A DNA stretch of 64,000 bases, from NCBI GenBank assembly GCA_963971405.1, contig OZ020485.1, positions 33,871,921 through 33,935,920 on the forward strand. The letters are read 5' to 3'. Under the pieces are notes generated by a model that saw only the letters and a list, made by a program, of their open reading frames with translations, ran no database searches and was not told the DNA's origin. The translations under genes were made by a program, and so were the position numbers. This DNA comes from Psococerastis gibbosa (Eukaryota > Arthropoda > Insecta > Psocodea > Psocidae). Positions within the stretch are counted from its first letter, which is position 1, and each line of letters begins with the position of its first letter. Positions 1-12,580 of the stretch are shown here, one piece after another.

Positions 1-275
1 TGTGCTGCGCTCTGAACCCCTACTACCAAATCTCCATTTAACTCTTCTTTACTGCTCTTTCCTATTGGTTTCTGTAAACGTAGAAGTTTTATAATAACAG
101 TTACAAACTCTATTTCATACTGATAGTTGCATAGTACATATAGATTGTAGTACAATAGCTACATATGGCATTATATACTAGTACTTTTCATATAGTGCTG
201 AAAAAGTGAAAAACAGCTAGTAAGAATATAGTGAGATTATAGAGAACAGTGTCAGACCTAGAACTTGTTTCAGAC
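1..275. other. no gene seen
   Basis: AT-rich sequence with no recognisable coding region or repeat ends. Confidence 0.5.
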
Positions 276-622
276 CATGAACGGGTACAGGCGGGGCAGG
301 GGTAGTTGCAAATTTGGTAAATCTTATTGTAAATTAATATTTATATTATTATATATTATATATATATTTATATATATATATATTATATATTTAATATTAA
401 TTAATTAATTTATTATATATAATTATATATATATATATTATATAAGCATAGTTATATAAGTTAAGTTAATTAGCATATTATTGGACTTTGTCTGTTTGCA
501 AATAAACGCTTATTTATTTATTTATTTAAGCTTAAGATTTAATCGATCCTATACATACGTTTTTTTTTTAATTTAGACCCCAAACTGCCCCCCCCCCCCC
601 AAATGGGTTAGAACCGTCCCTG
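276..622. mobile_element. hAT-type MITE with G/C tracts, AT-expanded
   Basis: Begins CATGAACGGGTACAGG and ends AGAACCGTCCCTG. It is flanked by a perfect 8-bp duplication TTTCAGAC (268-275 and 623-630), as expected for hAT transposition. The ends match the copies at 23493 and 36141 (CAAGGACGGATACAG and TCCGTCCCTG). The interior carries an extra (TA)n and (TTTA)n stretch, roughly 335-535, absent from those copies. No coding capacity. Confidence 0.85.
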
Positions 623-867
623 TTTCAGACGCGACACAAAATGAAAAATCTTCTATATTGGACCTGGAAAACCTTAGCTAAAAATGCCGCTGACATCTCA
701 AACTATAGTAATACCATGGAATATATACGTAACACCAGTGTTATATATTCAATGGTAATACTGTTCATGAAAGATTACCTTATATTGCACCTTTGAACTT
801 TGATTTTTTTAAATAGATACAATTTTTGATACACGAGCAGATTTAGCAAACGTTTTATCAATTCTTC

Positions 868-1075
868 GTCTCTTCGATGGCTAGGCTTGCGCGGTAGCAC
901 TTGTGCGAGCCTCTACAAGCCATGCGATCGGTGGCGTGTCGTGATTCAACACGGGTACTAACCTACAGAGGCGACTGAAGAGGTCAATCGGATACATGTA
1001 TTGCATTGTTTGCATGCGATTAACCTTCTATAAAAATAAAAATATAAAGTAATAAATTAATAATTAAGGGAAAAC
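868..1075 (+). repeat. S3 SINE-like repeat
   Basis: Related to copies at 13382-13540, 20567-20745, 24614-24740 and split at 18430-18910, which lie in the other orientation. Shared parts are a box-A-like segment (TGGCAAGGTGGTAG in better copies), a GTGTCGTRAYTCRACAC palindromic core, and a closing GCGATTAACC followed by an A-rich tail. This layout suggests a tRNA-related retroposon, but box B is degenerate. Confidence 0.6.
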
Positions 1076-4067
1076 CAGTATAAATAAATAAATATATAGT
1101 ATTATTGCTGCGCTAGGGCATGAACGCCAAAGATTTTAAGTATCGCCACTTGGACAGAGTTAACAAAATTCCATTAGCAGTTGCGGCATATTTTAATCTT
1201 CAAGAGATATCTACTTGGCTTTCAGATACAAGCAAACCACAAGATGGCGGCATTAATAAATCAGTGAAGAAAAAGTAAGACATTATTCTTCACGGTCATA
1301 TCATGAATCTAAGTAGCAATTTATTGAAGAGACACAATTACCCCGTGCTGTTAGCCAGAAGGAACCCGCCTCATGCTCTACCTAATAAGCTAAGCATCCT
1401 CTCGAATTGATGGCATTTATGAACAGTAGAAAATCCATTCAAGCCGTAAGCTAAGTGTTAGATGCTGAGGAATTCAAGGGTACCTATTAATAACAGCGCT
1501 TAAGACTGCTGTAAACCACATTAGCCAGTAACCTAGACTAATTAAGTTGTCAAAATTTGAAACTGGTCGCCATATATAACAGCAAGTTGCTGTAGCACAC
1601 CGGCTTCCCTTGTCACGGCCTATATATAAATCTACCTGAGTGACGTCACAAGAAACCCTATAGATTTACCTTTAAGACCACCCCAAAAGCCAATGGAACC
1701 CTTCAAGGCTTCAACTCCATTGTACGATTTTTAATGTCAGTAATATGAGTATACTTAATCATTAGCATTTGGGATTTTTAATAACTATATTTTCGAATTG
1801 TTGAATGAACATTTCAGCTTAAAATTAATATACGGTACGTAATTTATGATACTTAACTGTTTTATGTAACTTTCCTTAGTACAGTGTATAGTACAATGTA
1901 CCAGATAAAATATCTGAAGAGGATAGTACACATCTCACCAATTTCTTTGAATATTATAACACTATCAATACTATTCACTTACAGGGTGAACGTCTACAAC
2001 TTTCTTACGCGTGTTTCCTGTTCATTTTTGTAGCAAAAATAGCCCCCCCCCCCTATTATAATACCAAAAATGCGCCCTGCTCAGGAACTGATAGACCAAA
2101 TGCACATCAAAGCACTGAATATGAGCAACAATTAAATTGCCCATGAGTACATATCAGTAAATTTTGTTCTTACCTCAAATTTCCTAAGGAGAAGTTCCAA
2201 GAGAAATTTATTGATTTTTTTTCTGTGCTTTAGTGATAATTCGGGCTTTCTTAATACACCTTTGCAGTTTGCACCCCTCCTCTGCTCTTCACTTTAGGTG
2301 GCGAAATAATAAACAGGCACATCAGCTTCTACAACTGAAGTGGGATGATTTGAGGATATTCTGTAGGACGTGTTGTAACCCTTTGCATAGCATTACTTTA
2401 TTTTAGATTTAGACTTAGATGAAGCTTTTGTTATTAATTTTGATTTTAATTACATGCAAAAATAATTTATATAAAATTGGAGAATGGGCGTGACCCGGAA
2501 ATAGGTATATCATATAATGTCATTTATCATTTATGTTACATATACTACACAAAAACTGTTTATATTTTTAATATTATGTATTTGTGTTTCAGAATATTAT
2601 ATATTACATATTGTAGCTGTAGAAAGCTTTGTTTTTCAATTGAATCCTATTGTATTTGAAAATCCTTGGCAAACTCATTATCTATAGTACTACCACTATT
2701 ACACCACATTTCCCTCCAGTTATTTTTTAACACTGAAGTGCTTACTCACCATTATCTATTTTGTGCTATCATAACTTTCTAGGTATTTGCTTAAGAGCTC
2801 TTTCGCATCCAAGAAACCACCTGCCGACTCAAGTTTTAATTACTAAAGAAAGGATAATAGCACAAGCTGTGCCATAAGCTTAATATAAGCAAACAAGTCA
2901 GTTTATATCGTTTAATTAGCAATAGTTTTAATGAATCCCACGTCTAGATGTTTCGAGAACATGTTTCTAATCCACGTTTTCTTAATCTCCACTTCTAGGG
3001 GCTGGTGCTGCCTCATAAGCGGGTAATTTAAGGGGCTTCGCTGAAAGTTTCGAAGGAAAAGGGGAAACCCTCCAGTGGGTCCCTTATTAGATACAAATGC
3101 CAAAGCTTGATGCTAACTTCTTATAAGTTGAAAAAATTCGACGAATGAGTATAAAAACTGAATTGCATAGATAACGTTTTGATCCCGATTATTCTTAGAT
3201 ATAGCGTAGTAAGTGAGTTGGAAACTGACCTTCGCGAGTTGGAAGTCCGTTGATGGTTGAGCGTTGTACAAAACCGAGATGACTGGAAGAATGTTGTGCC
3301 GAGCAGGCAAAAGCTCATCAAGGGCCAGAAAAAGAAGAAGATACCGCGTGATAAGGTGGTTGATAAGTTTTTTCATTTAACCAAGCCTTTTTTTATTTCA
3401 AAATAAGGTAAGTTCTCAAAATTAATAAATATGATCCACATGCCTAGGTGGGAGGAAGTAGAGAACAGGCGCAAGCCAATAAAAATGATATCAATAATAT
3501 TGAACAGAAATGAAAAGAAACACAGTGAAACATGATCCTCATTACAATGCAAAGAGGGAAATATTGTTCAACAATAATCTATTTTTTTCGCTGCTGCTGA
3601 CTTTTTATTTCCCTAATTTCTTTTAAATGATTTTTAGGGCGATGGCACCGGAGATCAAGAATTGCAGATTTTTTCAAAATGGGGAACCGGGGAACATAAG
3701 TTAAGTATAAATAAATCAGAGTAATGTGCTGAGCTGGGGCTCGGCGCCACATTTGGTTTACTGCACCCACTTCTTAATATCAGTTTCAAAGTTTTTTATT
3801 ATTTCTTTCTCTCAATAAGAGCTGTTTCCAGCACTTGCTTCCAAAAGCTTCTCTTCCGTATCAAACAGAAACTCATTTGCTCCACATGTTGTCTCAGTAT
3901 CAACATTAAAACTGTACCCAATTCCTTTTCTTTCGCTTCTTTCTTTAAAGAAATAAATATCTAGCCAAATAGAAAGTGGTAAATGAGCTTTGAATTTCAG
4001 TAGGCTATTTTAAAACTATCCGTCTTACTCAAATAATTAGGGGTAAAGACTTACTTACTACTACTTA
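1076..4067. other. no gene seen
   Basis: About 3 kb with only short open frames lacking recognisable protein features. A poly-C tract at 2043-2052 with flanking text resembling the G/C-tract hAT group may be a decayed end of one. Nothing else identified. Confidence 0.5.
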
Positions 4068-4784
4068 CTAGCCAACGCCCACCCTTGGCATTTCTGCCAT
4101 CAGGTGCCGCGCTGACCAGTATAGATGTGCCGTGTGTTCATCTCCGGTAAGTCGATCGTTTCTTTCATCATCAAGCATCGGGCAGTCCTTGAAGTGGCTG
4201 GCGGCCATAGGGGTACTCCCGCACAGGACGCAGTCGGGGGACCTCAATATTCCAATTCGGTGGAGGTGGGATGCCAAAAGATCGTGCCCGGTTATTGTTT
4301 TGAAGACTGCTACTGAGGTGGGCCGTGGTAGGTTCTTCTTTACGGGTTTGTTTAACAGTGTGCTCCATTGTTTTCCACTTGAGGCTAGTCGCAGTCTGTC
4401 CTGGTTTGTCCTCCGTACTGATATGTCTATGAGGTTTTTCACAGCCGTGAGGGGTGTTGCTTTGCTGGGCTGAGGTAGTTTTGTGCCCATCTTTGCCAAG
4501 AAGTCCGCCTTTTCATTTCCAAGTATGTCGACGTGACTCGGAATCCACTGCATCACCAACTCCCGACCTTGCTCTATGAGTTGGCTCAGTAGCTGCCTGC
4601 ATTTTAATGTGGAAGTACACTCTGTGTAGCTGTTTTTCGTGAGTGCTATGATAGCTGCTTGTGAGTCAACTAGCAGTACTGCCTTTCTGCAATCTGGGAA
4701 CTGCAGTAACTTCTGGGCTGCGTTTTCAACGGCGGCTATCTCTCCGTCGAAGTTGCTTAGTGGGGATGAAGGGGTAAAGAGAAA
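4068..4784 (-). pseudogene. LINE ORF2 C-terminus with RNase H domain
   Basis: A 238-codon open stretch without an initiating start at its head; the frame is closed upstream by a stop at 4785-4787. It encodes the C-terminal part of a non-LTR retrotransposon polyprotein: an RNase H domain with SNFDGEIAAVENA, a catalytic-Asp segment LLVDSQAA, and QWIPSHVDILGNEKADFLAK (His and final Asp region), followed by a zinc-knuckle-like CVLCG...H...C motif near the end. The endonuclease and reverse transcriptase are missing, so this is a 5'-truncated insertion. After the stop it has a short TAGTAAG-type repeat tail (4050-4075). RNase H plus terminal CCHC suits the I/R1/LOA/Outcast group, but the clade is not resolved. 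The frame is intact over the retained part, so it is not very old. Confidence 0.85.
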
Positions 4785-4787
4785 CTA

Positions 4788-5680
4788 CCTACTTCAGATA
4801 TTTTATCTGGTACATTTTACTGTACAGTAGCCTAAGGAAAGTTACATAATATATATTTCCATATGCATTTCCTAGCTTATCTTAGAATTCCTTATAATTA
4901 GATGCATAAAATAGTTACCTACAACACATTATATTTTAAACACTTTTGCAATAAATAAGGAAAAAAATAAAAATAAAAATGAGGAGTTTCCTCTAAATGA
5001 GCAGTGGAAATTCAGAACGTCTATTCTGAAGAGGTAGGTAACACCATTGAAAGCAATACATTTAAATCAGTTTTATTGCCATGTGTTTAGTTATGTATAT
5101 AGAGCAATGTTTGCTGACTCCATTGGTAATTTCAGCCATAAAAGAGTGGGGGCGTATACATATTGTATATCTAGGCATGACTCTCTCCCGAATTCCCCTC
5201 CACGTCCCCATTCGTTCATGTGTAAATACGCCATTCCATACTAGCAGTAACTTGGGTTTGATTCGAGCCTCCTGATGTGTGTTTATGGGCAGTTGATTTT
5301 TATTGGTGTCATATATCTGCTTAACACTCTCGCGATAGAGTTTTACCAAATATTTTCACATTATCGGTGACATTTCAACCCATTTATATTTTAATCTGTG
5401 CTCCCTCTCTGCCTACATTTTCATATTTTCCTGGAAAACTGGTGCCATGCGTTGTTGGCTTGTGCTTTAAAATATCTTAAATATAGGGTCGTGTGTTGGG
5501 CTTTTTTTTAAAATATAAGGCAAAACCTTACAATGGCGCCCGGAAGGGCCTACACTATCTAGAATAAAATTTAATTCACCTACTGTGTGCTAGTACATCA
5601 AGGTAGTATCTATAATTTTATTAAAGAAGGAAAAGTGTGGGTTCCGGAATTTTTTTATTTATAGAATAGATGTGCATTCT
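4788..5680. other. no gene seen
   Basis: AT-rich sequence. The overlapping open frames on both strands near 5047-5349 show no protein features and mirror each other. Nothing recognised. Confidence 0.45.
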
Positions 5681-5683
5681 TTA

Positions 5684-5848
5684 GGCGGGTATTCCACATA
5701 CGTCAATCGTCAATGAAAAATTGAAAATTAAGTAACAATGACGTAAATTGACGTGGTGGCAGAATTTTTAGTATGTCTTTAATGTCTGCTAAAACGTCAT
5801 TTTTCAATCAATTTTTCATTGACGATTGACGTATGTGGGATGCCCGCC
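5684..5848. mobile_element. 165-bp hairpin MITE (Harbinger-like), copy 1
   Basis: Long terminal inverted repeats of about 40 bp. Both arms read GGCGGG, then a short variable part, then CCACATACGTCAATCGTCAA. It is flanked by a 3-bp duplication TTA (5681-5683, 5849-5851), typical of PIF/Harbinger. The centre contains GGTGGCAGA...GTCTTTAATGTCTGC, also present in the copy at 42248. No coding capacity; the transcript would fold into one hairpin. Confidence 0.85.
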
Positions 5849-5851
5849 TTA

Positions 5852-8668
5852 ACACACATTAACTAATAGGCTACTGCAACTTATTCTGCAACCAGCATAA
5901 ATAAATAAAAATAAATAAATAAATATATTTCTGTTACATTATACAATCCGTTTGCTTCAAAATGAAGGCAAAACTGCGCTAAAATTTGCCCATCACATTT
6001 CGTTTTGAAGGCTCTGCATAGGAAACATACAGAGCAGCAGTCTTAAATCATATAATATATGAATTTGTTGACGTCAACACGAACAGCTTCATAAGGACTA
6101 CCTACCATTGCGATTAATTAGCCGTGGGAAATTTTTGGTAATTCAATTTGTCCAAAGCTGTTCTATAATACCTTATAAAGTAAAACGGTAATAATTGCAG
6201 GTAATAATCGCTCTCACAAAAAATTAATAAAAATTACCACGGTATTTGTTTGCTCTATGTTCCCCTTATACGATACAATATAAAAAAAATAGTTGGTGTC
6301 TTTTGTTATTTATAAATGTAAATCTCCCTCAATCTCTCACACACTCATCATGAGTGATGACTTTAATGAGTGTGTCCCAGGACCGCCTGCCTCAACAGAA
6401 AGTGTAGCAGGTATTGTCTCAAACTTTTTGGGTAAACAGTTTGTATTTATAATATTATTTAAACATTGCTTTATTATACCTATTATACCTATTATACCTA
6501 CGTTATTACAGGTTTTATTATTATTTATTACCTTTTCTGTTTTATTTTGATTTATTTTTTCAGAGTCGGTATAAATGAAATTGTCTTAAAAATTAGATAT
6601 TACTATACATTTATTTTATTTTACTTCATTTCTTGTAAAAAGAGGCCCCACACCCCAGCACAGGGCTTGTCCTTTGGGCTCCCCTTCCAAATGTAATTAT
6701 ATTGTGATTTGATTTGTATACTTGAAGAAAAATAAAAGTTGTTTTATTAAAAAAATATATGTATATTTTATGTAATTGGGAAAAGTAGGCTAACAAAATT
6801 TAGTTGAGTTGTTGTAAAGCATAATTTGTCATATCCAATAGATGCTCAAGACAGCATTGAGCTGTGATTGGTTTATTAGGTTGCCAGCGCCATGAAGTTG
6901 CTAGCTAGAGGCGATATGGGCTCGGTTCCGTCTGAAAATATTTTATATATACGCCCCTGAGACAAGTACAACATTGTGCATAATTTCCTTTTTTTCGTGT
7001 CATGAGCATTGTAGTAAGGAAGGTAAACGGGGGTGTTAAATGGGCAGTAGGGGCACAGTCAGTGGTGGCTTGTTCAGGGAGAATCGCAAACAAGCTGGGG
7101 CACCATCAGCATTTTGTAATTAGACCAGCTCTTGCATAGATAGCACCTCACTGATTAATGGAGGTAACACCATTTACTACGCCCAACATAAACAGGTCCG
7201 AATTTTACATTCACAACGATGTGCGACTTGACTGTTGGTAAATTTTTTATATAGGCGGATCCAGGACTTTTTTCTTTTTTTGGGGGGGGGGGTCATGTCT
7301 AAAAAACGAATTTTATCCAGTGCTTGGTGAAAATTCAGGATGCAGCATTTTCAGCAGTCAACATTTAAACATGGTATTTTATAACCAGTAAATCAAGTTG
7401 TGTTAAATCGTACATTTCTCGTAGCTTATACAAAGTAGATTTGTTGTACTTAAGCACAGTTGAGAGAATTGGGGAGTGGTAGAAACACAGCCCAACTAAA
7501 TAACATGGTGCATGAAAAAATGAAAAAAAAATTAATAATTCAATTTGAATTAGTGACATCCCGGTCTAGTCAATTTTTCAACCAAAATGATGAACCACAA
7601 ATCAGTGAGCCTACTGAGCCTGAGCAAGTACGTATCTAGGCCCATATGAAACTAATTGAATCATCCCTTTTTTCATTTTACACATAACTACAATTTACTA
7701 ATAACAATATTTTGAACTTGTTAAATATTAATATAAATTATACAAAATAATATTGTACTAACACTCTTCCCTGTCAAAATGTTTATTGAACTAGCTATAT
7801 TATATTTAGCTTCAATAGAACATACCATGTATATTATTTAGTATAATATTTTTTTTCGTCATCCATAGTTTCCAAGAAAAATGCCCGCACTGTTAGGTTC
7901 AGTGGGTTCGTAGGTGCTTACTAATTTTTACAACAAAGTTTAAACATAACTTTTCGTATAATATTCTATTATTAGATTAGTATAAAATAAGTATTTTACT
8001 AAGTGCACTACGATACAAGCCGTAACACTGCATACAGTAGCTACTGCACTCACTAAATCTACAAAGAAGTAAGAACATGAACATATCAGTTTTATGCGCT
8101 GCAACAAAGTCATTGCTGTGGAAATTAAATAGTAAATATTGAAACTTTGGCCACCGGAGGAAGTCTGACTTCCTTCAGCAAAACTTTATCGACTCCATGC
8201 TAGTCGTAAAAACTAATGTCTGTTTAAAACAACGCCAACCTCACTGATTTATTTTGCAACTTCACAGAGCTTTTATCAATAAAAACTTTGTCTGTTTACT
8301 CAGAGAAAAGTGTTCTTTTCCTTTTTTAAAGACATTGGATTTTGTAAAATTTCGCTCATGGGCCATTGCCGATTGATGTCACTGCTTTCATTGCTTTTAT
8401 GGCTCTTTCGTAAATCGAAAATTCTCTGGAAAATTGGAAGCGGATTCAGGAATAAAACTTGGTTCACAATATTATGTCGGTTGTAGAAAATGCTCAGAAG
8501 TGCAGTATATTAACTTGTATATTGTACTACATGTAAGTATTGTAGTTCAGTGTTTTCATCAATGAACACTCAAATTATGTGAAATTGTCATTTTTAGGAA
8601 GATGTACATGAAATAGACAAAAGAAAGCAGGGGAAAATATTTCGAAAAGATGTAAAGTGTGACCTTTT
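5852..8668. other. no gene seen; one hAT-like end
   Basis: Mostly unique AT-rich sequence. At 7253-7300, GGCGGATCCAGG followed by T and G tracts looks like one end of the G/C-tract hAT group; no matching second end was found. A short tandem TATTATACC (three units) lies at about 6473-6500. No coding region supported. Confidence 0.5.
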
Positions 8669-9815
8669 TTGCTTTCCAATTTATACGTAGTAGCCTATAA
8701 GGAAAGCTTTGTGATGGTCGAAATTTTCGGTTTCGAGATTTCAACAAATATACACGTTTTGAGGTCCCAGGAACCAAAAAAGTGGTTTTTACGAAATGTC
8801 TGTCTGTCGCTCTGTCTGTCTGTATGTGTCTGTCTGTCTGTCTGTTCATCTATTTCCAGGCAAACTACTCGGCCGATTTTGATGAAATTTTGCATATAGG
8901 TTTACAAAAATCATGCCTCGAGACCATTTTTATTTTTATTTTGGGCTAACTCAATTTGGGGGGTTTTATTCTCAAAAAACTCCAAAAAAACGTCTAAGAA
9001 AATTATTTCTCCAAAACGGCTCCAACGATTTCTTATAAATTAACATATATTGTAGTCGTTATTAATAGTAACGAAATGCGGGGGGTTGCTTGCCCCTTGA
9101 TAGGTTGCTTCTGGGGGTAAAAAAATGAAAATAAGTCCATTTTAATGAAAAATGACTAAAAAATAATTTTTCTGCGGAACCTTTCTATCGATGACTTCAT
9201 CCTTCAAGTACGTTTTAGGTGTTAAATAGAATAACAAAACTGAACAGGTTGCTTTCCCAAAAAATCATTAGGTTTTGTGTACAAAATTATTTTTTGAAGA
9301 AATTATACAGTACACTACATAGAATGGAGTTTTAGGGATTTTTATATATGGAGAGGTTACCTCATCTTCGTTGATGTCAGATGGATCCTCCCCCCCCCCC
9401 TCCCCGGGATCCGAAATTTAACTGTAGGGAAATTATTTACTATGAAGTAATTAATTGATAAATTGGAAAGCATGTTCGAGTAATCTCTGACCCAGTGGCG
9501 TAAATAACACCCCCGCAACCCCCGGGCGCAGCATTGCTGGGGGCGCACTTCGGTTCCAAAAAATAATAAGATAATTTAGAAATCTACGTAATTAATAAAA
9601 ATAATAAATATCAATTTGTTTTCCAAGTTGACTATAATTATGAAATTAGGAACTTCATCTCATTTAAACTAAAAATTTTCTTTCTCGCCAGTACTGCGGA
9701 TCACCAGTGGCAGCAGAATGCACTAGGTACCAGCAAAACCAGACAGCGGCTGGTGCGTTTTCCAATATGTTACTATGTTACTATTTATTCTTCAAAATTT
9801 TTCTTCCCATTCCAC

Positions 9816-11352
9816 CAAAAACGTAGGCAAGGGGGGCTTATTGGGCTGCAGCCTCCCCACCCCCCCCCCCCACCGAAATGAAAAGTTGAGAATTAAATGC
9901 ATCTAGTACGGTAACAGAAATATGTCTTCCTCTGTAAATTATAAGCTTTACTGCTGTTAAAATCGCAAAACCCCACTTTTTCGGGCCTATTTTTACAAAA
10001 TTTTCCTCCGGGTGAGACCCCCGGGCCCCCTGTTTGCTGCAATATGAATAAGCATTCATTTGTAAGTTTTGTAAAAATCTAGACTTTACTGCTGTTAAAA
10101 TGCGTAACACCCCACTGGATTGCACTTATATTGTCAATTTTTTTCCCTGGGTGAGACTCCCGGGCCCCCTCTTTGGATTACGTGCAATAATATTTCTATA
10201 AAATCTTAGCTGTCGTAATGGTAACATAACGATTTAATCCGCATATCTACAAAATGTTGTCTGGCTGTGTCCCCACTAAAATAGGTACATTTTATGTACC
10301 TATGCTATCATCATATATAGCTTAAGAGTAACACCATAAAAACCGCATAACCTCTTAAGAATACACTTGATAGGATCACAGCCACACATTGGCGTAAGTA
10401 AATAGGGGGGGGGGGCTCAGCTTCCCCAGGTCCACCCGCAGCCCCCCCCCACGATTTCTGGTGACAAAGACATTATGGAGGCTAAAGGCATATGGTACCC
10501 ACAATAATGAATGGGATATTAATTCTTAGTATGCTTATTTTACATGAAACCTATCAACATATTGACCAAGTACTTTCATACAAAATATATTACTCAAAAT
10601 GCTTAAAACCCCAATACTTCAGAGGTTTTTTTTTAAATTTTTCTGCGGGGGAGACCCCCGGGCCCCCCTCAATTGTAGGTTTGTTCGTCGTTATAATAAT
10701 TATCTCAATTGTACTGCTTGCAAACATTGACGTATATAGGGGGTCCTGCCCCCCCCCCAGGAATTCTGGTGACAAAGACGTTATGGAGGCGAAAGGCATA
10801 GTATCCACAAAAACGAAAGGTAAATTAATTCTTGGTATGCTTATTTCACAAAAAGACATAATGAAAAAAATCAACATATTGACCGAGTACTTTCACAAAA
10901 ATATATTACATAAAATCCTTAAAACCCCAATATTTCAGACGATTTTTTCAAATTTTTTCTTCGGGGGAGACCCCTGGGCCCCCCTCCGTGGTAAGTTTAT
11001 CCGTCTATAAAATCTCATCTGTTTGCAAAATGCGTAAAACCTCCCTAATTTGGGCCTATCCATAAGATTTTTTTCTCCGGGGGAGACCCCGGGGCCCCCC
11101 TTTCTCCAGGTTAGAATATGGGTGAAACCCCACACTAATTTGGGCCTGATCATCAATTTTTTCTCCGAGGGGTGGACCCCCAGGCTCCCTTTCTCCACAG
11201 TATAATATGCGTAAAAGCTCACTAATTTGGGCCCATTTATAGATTTTTTCTCCGGGGGTTCAAGGTCTTGGGGTCCTAAGGCCCCCCCCAGAAATTTTGG
11301 GAATTTACGCCAGTGCAGCCACCCCCCAAAAAAAATCGTGACTACGGCCTAG
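9816..11352. mobile_element. hAT-type element, middle of the nest
   Basis: Starts CAAAAACGTAGGCAAGG and ends TGACTACGGCCTAG. A perfect 8-bp duplication CATTCCAC flanks it (9808-9815, 11353-11360). Ends match the family at 12581 and 40748 (CAAGCCCGTAGCCAG, TTGCCTACGGCCTTG). The interior has G-rich units with GGGCCCCC tracts and CGTAAAACCCCAC motifs, and is split by the element 10387-11315. Confidence 0.88.
10387..11315. mobile_element. hAT-type element, innermost of the nest
   Basis: Starts CATTGGCGTAAGTAAAT and ends GAATTTACGCCAGTG, flanked by a near-perfect 8-bp duplication CAGCCACA/CAGCCACC (10379-10386, 11316-11323; one mismatch). The interior contains two related blocks of about 300 bp sharing GGTGACAAAGAC and GAGGC motifs (10460 and 10770), then three or more units of about 75 bp with ACTAATTTGGGCC and CCGGGGGAGACC. 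The 172-codon frame through it is incidental. Confidence 0.85.
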
Positions 11353-11472
11353 CATTCCACTATTGACAATCACTCATAACAAAGATGAAATAATAAGACA
11401 GGGTAGGGCGCACCAAAGGTCTTGCGGGGGGGCGCAGTAAAAGTTATTTACGCTACTGCTCTGACCGGTTCT

Positions 11473-12580
11473 TTTATTTTGTACAGGGCCGTCCAGGTAT
11501 GGGGATTGAAAGTGTAGTTTTCTGAGTAAATGTGTTTTGCGAATGCGCTTTCAATTAAAATATTAATATAGAGGAATATTATTGAAATCTTGTAGAATTT
11601 AAATAGACCATGTACGCAATAGGGTAAGGAAATTGGAATTTTCTACCCATGCTTGAATAGACCTAATAATTACTAAAGATGATTATAAACAGTAAAACTC
11701 TGGCAGAAAGTATACTTCCAAATGTTTCGTTAACATCTGAGGCCGGCATCTTCAGTGGTTCAATGAAGACTTTAATGATTGTATTTTGGACTTGGAGGAA
11801 TAGTAGCAACTGAATCTACTGCTTCACATATCTCCAACAGTGAAAACCTTTTTATGTAAAAAAAAGAAATCCCTATAAAAAAATCCCTTTCGGCTCTGGC
11901 CGATCAGGAGTAGGGAGATTTCGCAGACCCTGCTTTTCCTCTACGTTACCTACGCTATGTATGTAATAACAAATAAAAAATACTTCATTATTTTCCGGAC
12001 CACAACATCAACACACAAAGCACTCTTATTGTGTTCCAAATTTCGAACCACAATGCCGACTATGAACTGGTCATCTGGTTATCTATCAAATTATTTTCAC
12101 TTTGACTGGAAGCCATCTTAAAATGGTTGATTTGTCGTAAAAAGTGGTGACTACTATTATCGTAGATAATAATACGGACTTTCAGTCAGATTTTAATTCA
12201 TTCCTCTGCGACCAATATTAACTGAGATATGTATTATACAAGGTTTCAATCGGCCGCCATCTTGTAACTAAATAGTGGATCTAGCTGGTTAACGAACTCG
12301 ATCAAGACATTTGTATGATCAATTTTTGTGGCGACTTTCACCAAAATCGGATAATAAGATGTTAGAGTGTTTCCTAAAATCGATATGCATAGATATATAT
12401 ATATATACTTATATATACATATACATATATATACATATATGTTATATATATATACATATACATATTTATATATATAACATATTGAACGGTGGGTGGTTTT
12501 AGGCTCAGGGGGTCATGAAATGAAAAGTTGTGAAGAAATTTTTCGAAAGTCGAACATTGGTCGCCATCTCAATAGGTAGA
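11473..12580. other. repeat remnants and microsatellite
   Basis: At 11705-11770 lies a remnant of the palindromic CCAAACGTTT-type repeat (TTCCAAATGTTTCG...CATCTTCAGTGG). From 12050 to 12570 are spaced GCCATCTT motifs suggesting an old degenerate repeat, and a (TA/ATAC)n microsatellite spans about 12385-12480. No gene. Confidence 0.5.

Larger units (their letters stand above)
9493..11458. mobile_element. hAT-type element, outer of a three-level nest
   Basis: Terminal inverted repeats CAGTGGCGTAAATAAC and GTTATTTACGCTACTG, flanked by a perfect 8-bp duplication CTCTGACC (9485-9492, 11459-11466). Near each end lies G/C-rich sequence mentioning GGGCGCAG/GGGCGCACC. Most of its length is a later insertion (9816-11352). 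No transposase frame is visible. Confidence 0.88.
8669..11472 (-). mobile_element. X element copy 1, interrupted by nested hAT elements
   Basis: An X element of about 0.85 kb in inverse orientation: the right end (GCTTTCCAATTTATACG on the plus strand) is at 8671 and the left end at 9462-9492, resuming at 11459-11472 (CCGGTTCTT, the complement of the AAGAACCGG start). The interior has the TCTG microsatellite (8799-8850), conserved blocks shared with the other copies, and a C/G homopolymer at 9390-9405. The hAT element 9493-11458 splits its left tip. No intact protein: frames through the microsatellite are repetitive and not conserved as genes. Confidence 0.8.

Noticed and set aside
10492-11010. 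172-codon plus-strand open frame
   Set aside because: Runs through G-rich modules of the innermost hAT-type element; no domain and not conserved between copies.
12311-12502. 63-codon frame rich in Tyr and Ile
   Set aside because: Translation of the TA/ATAC microsatellite.
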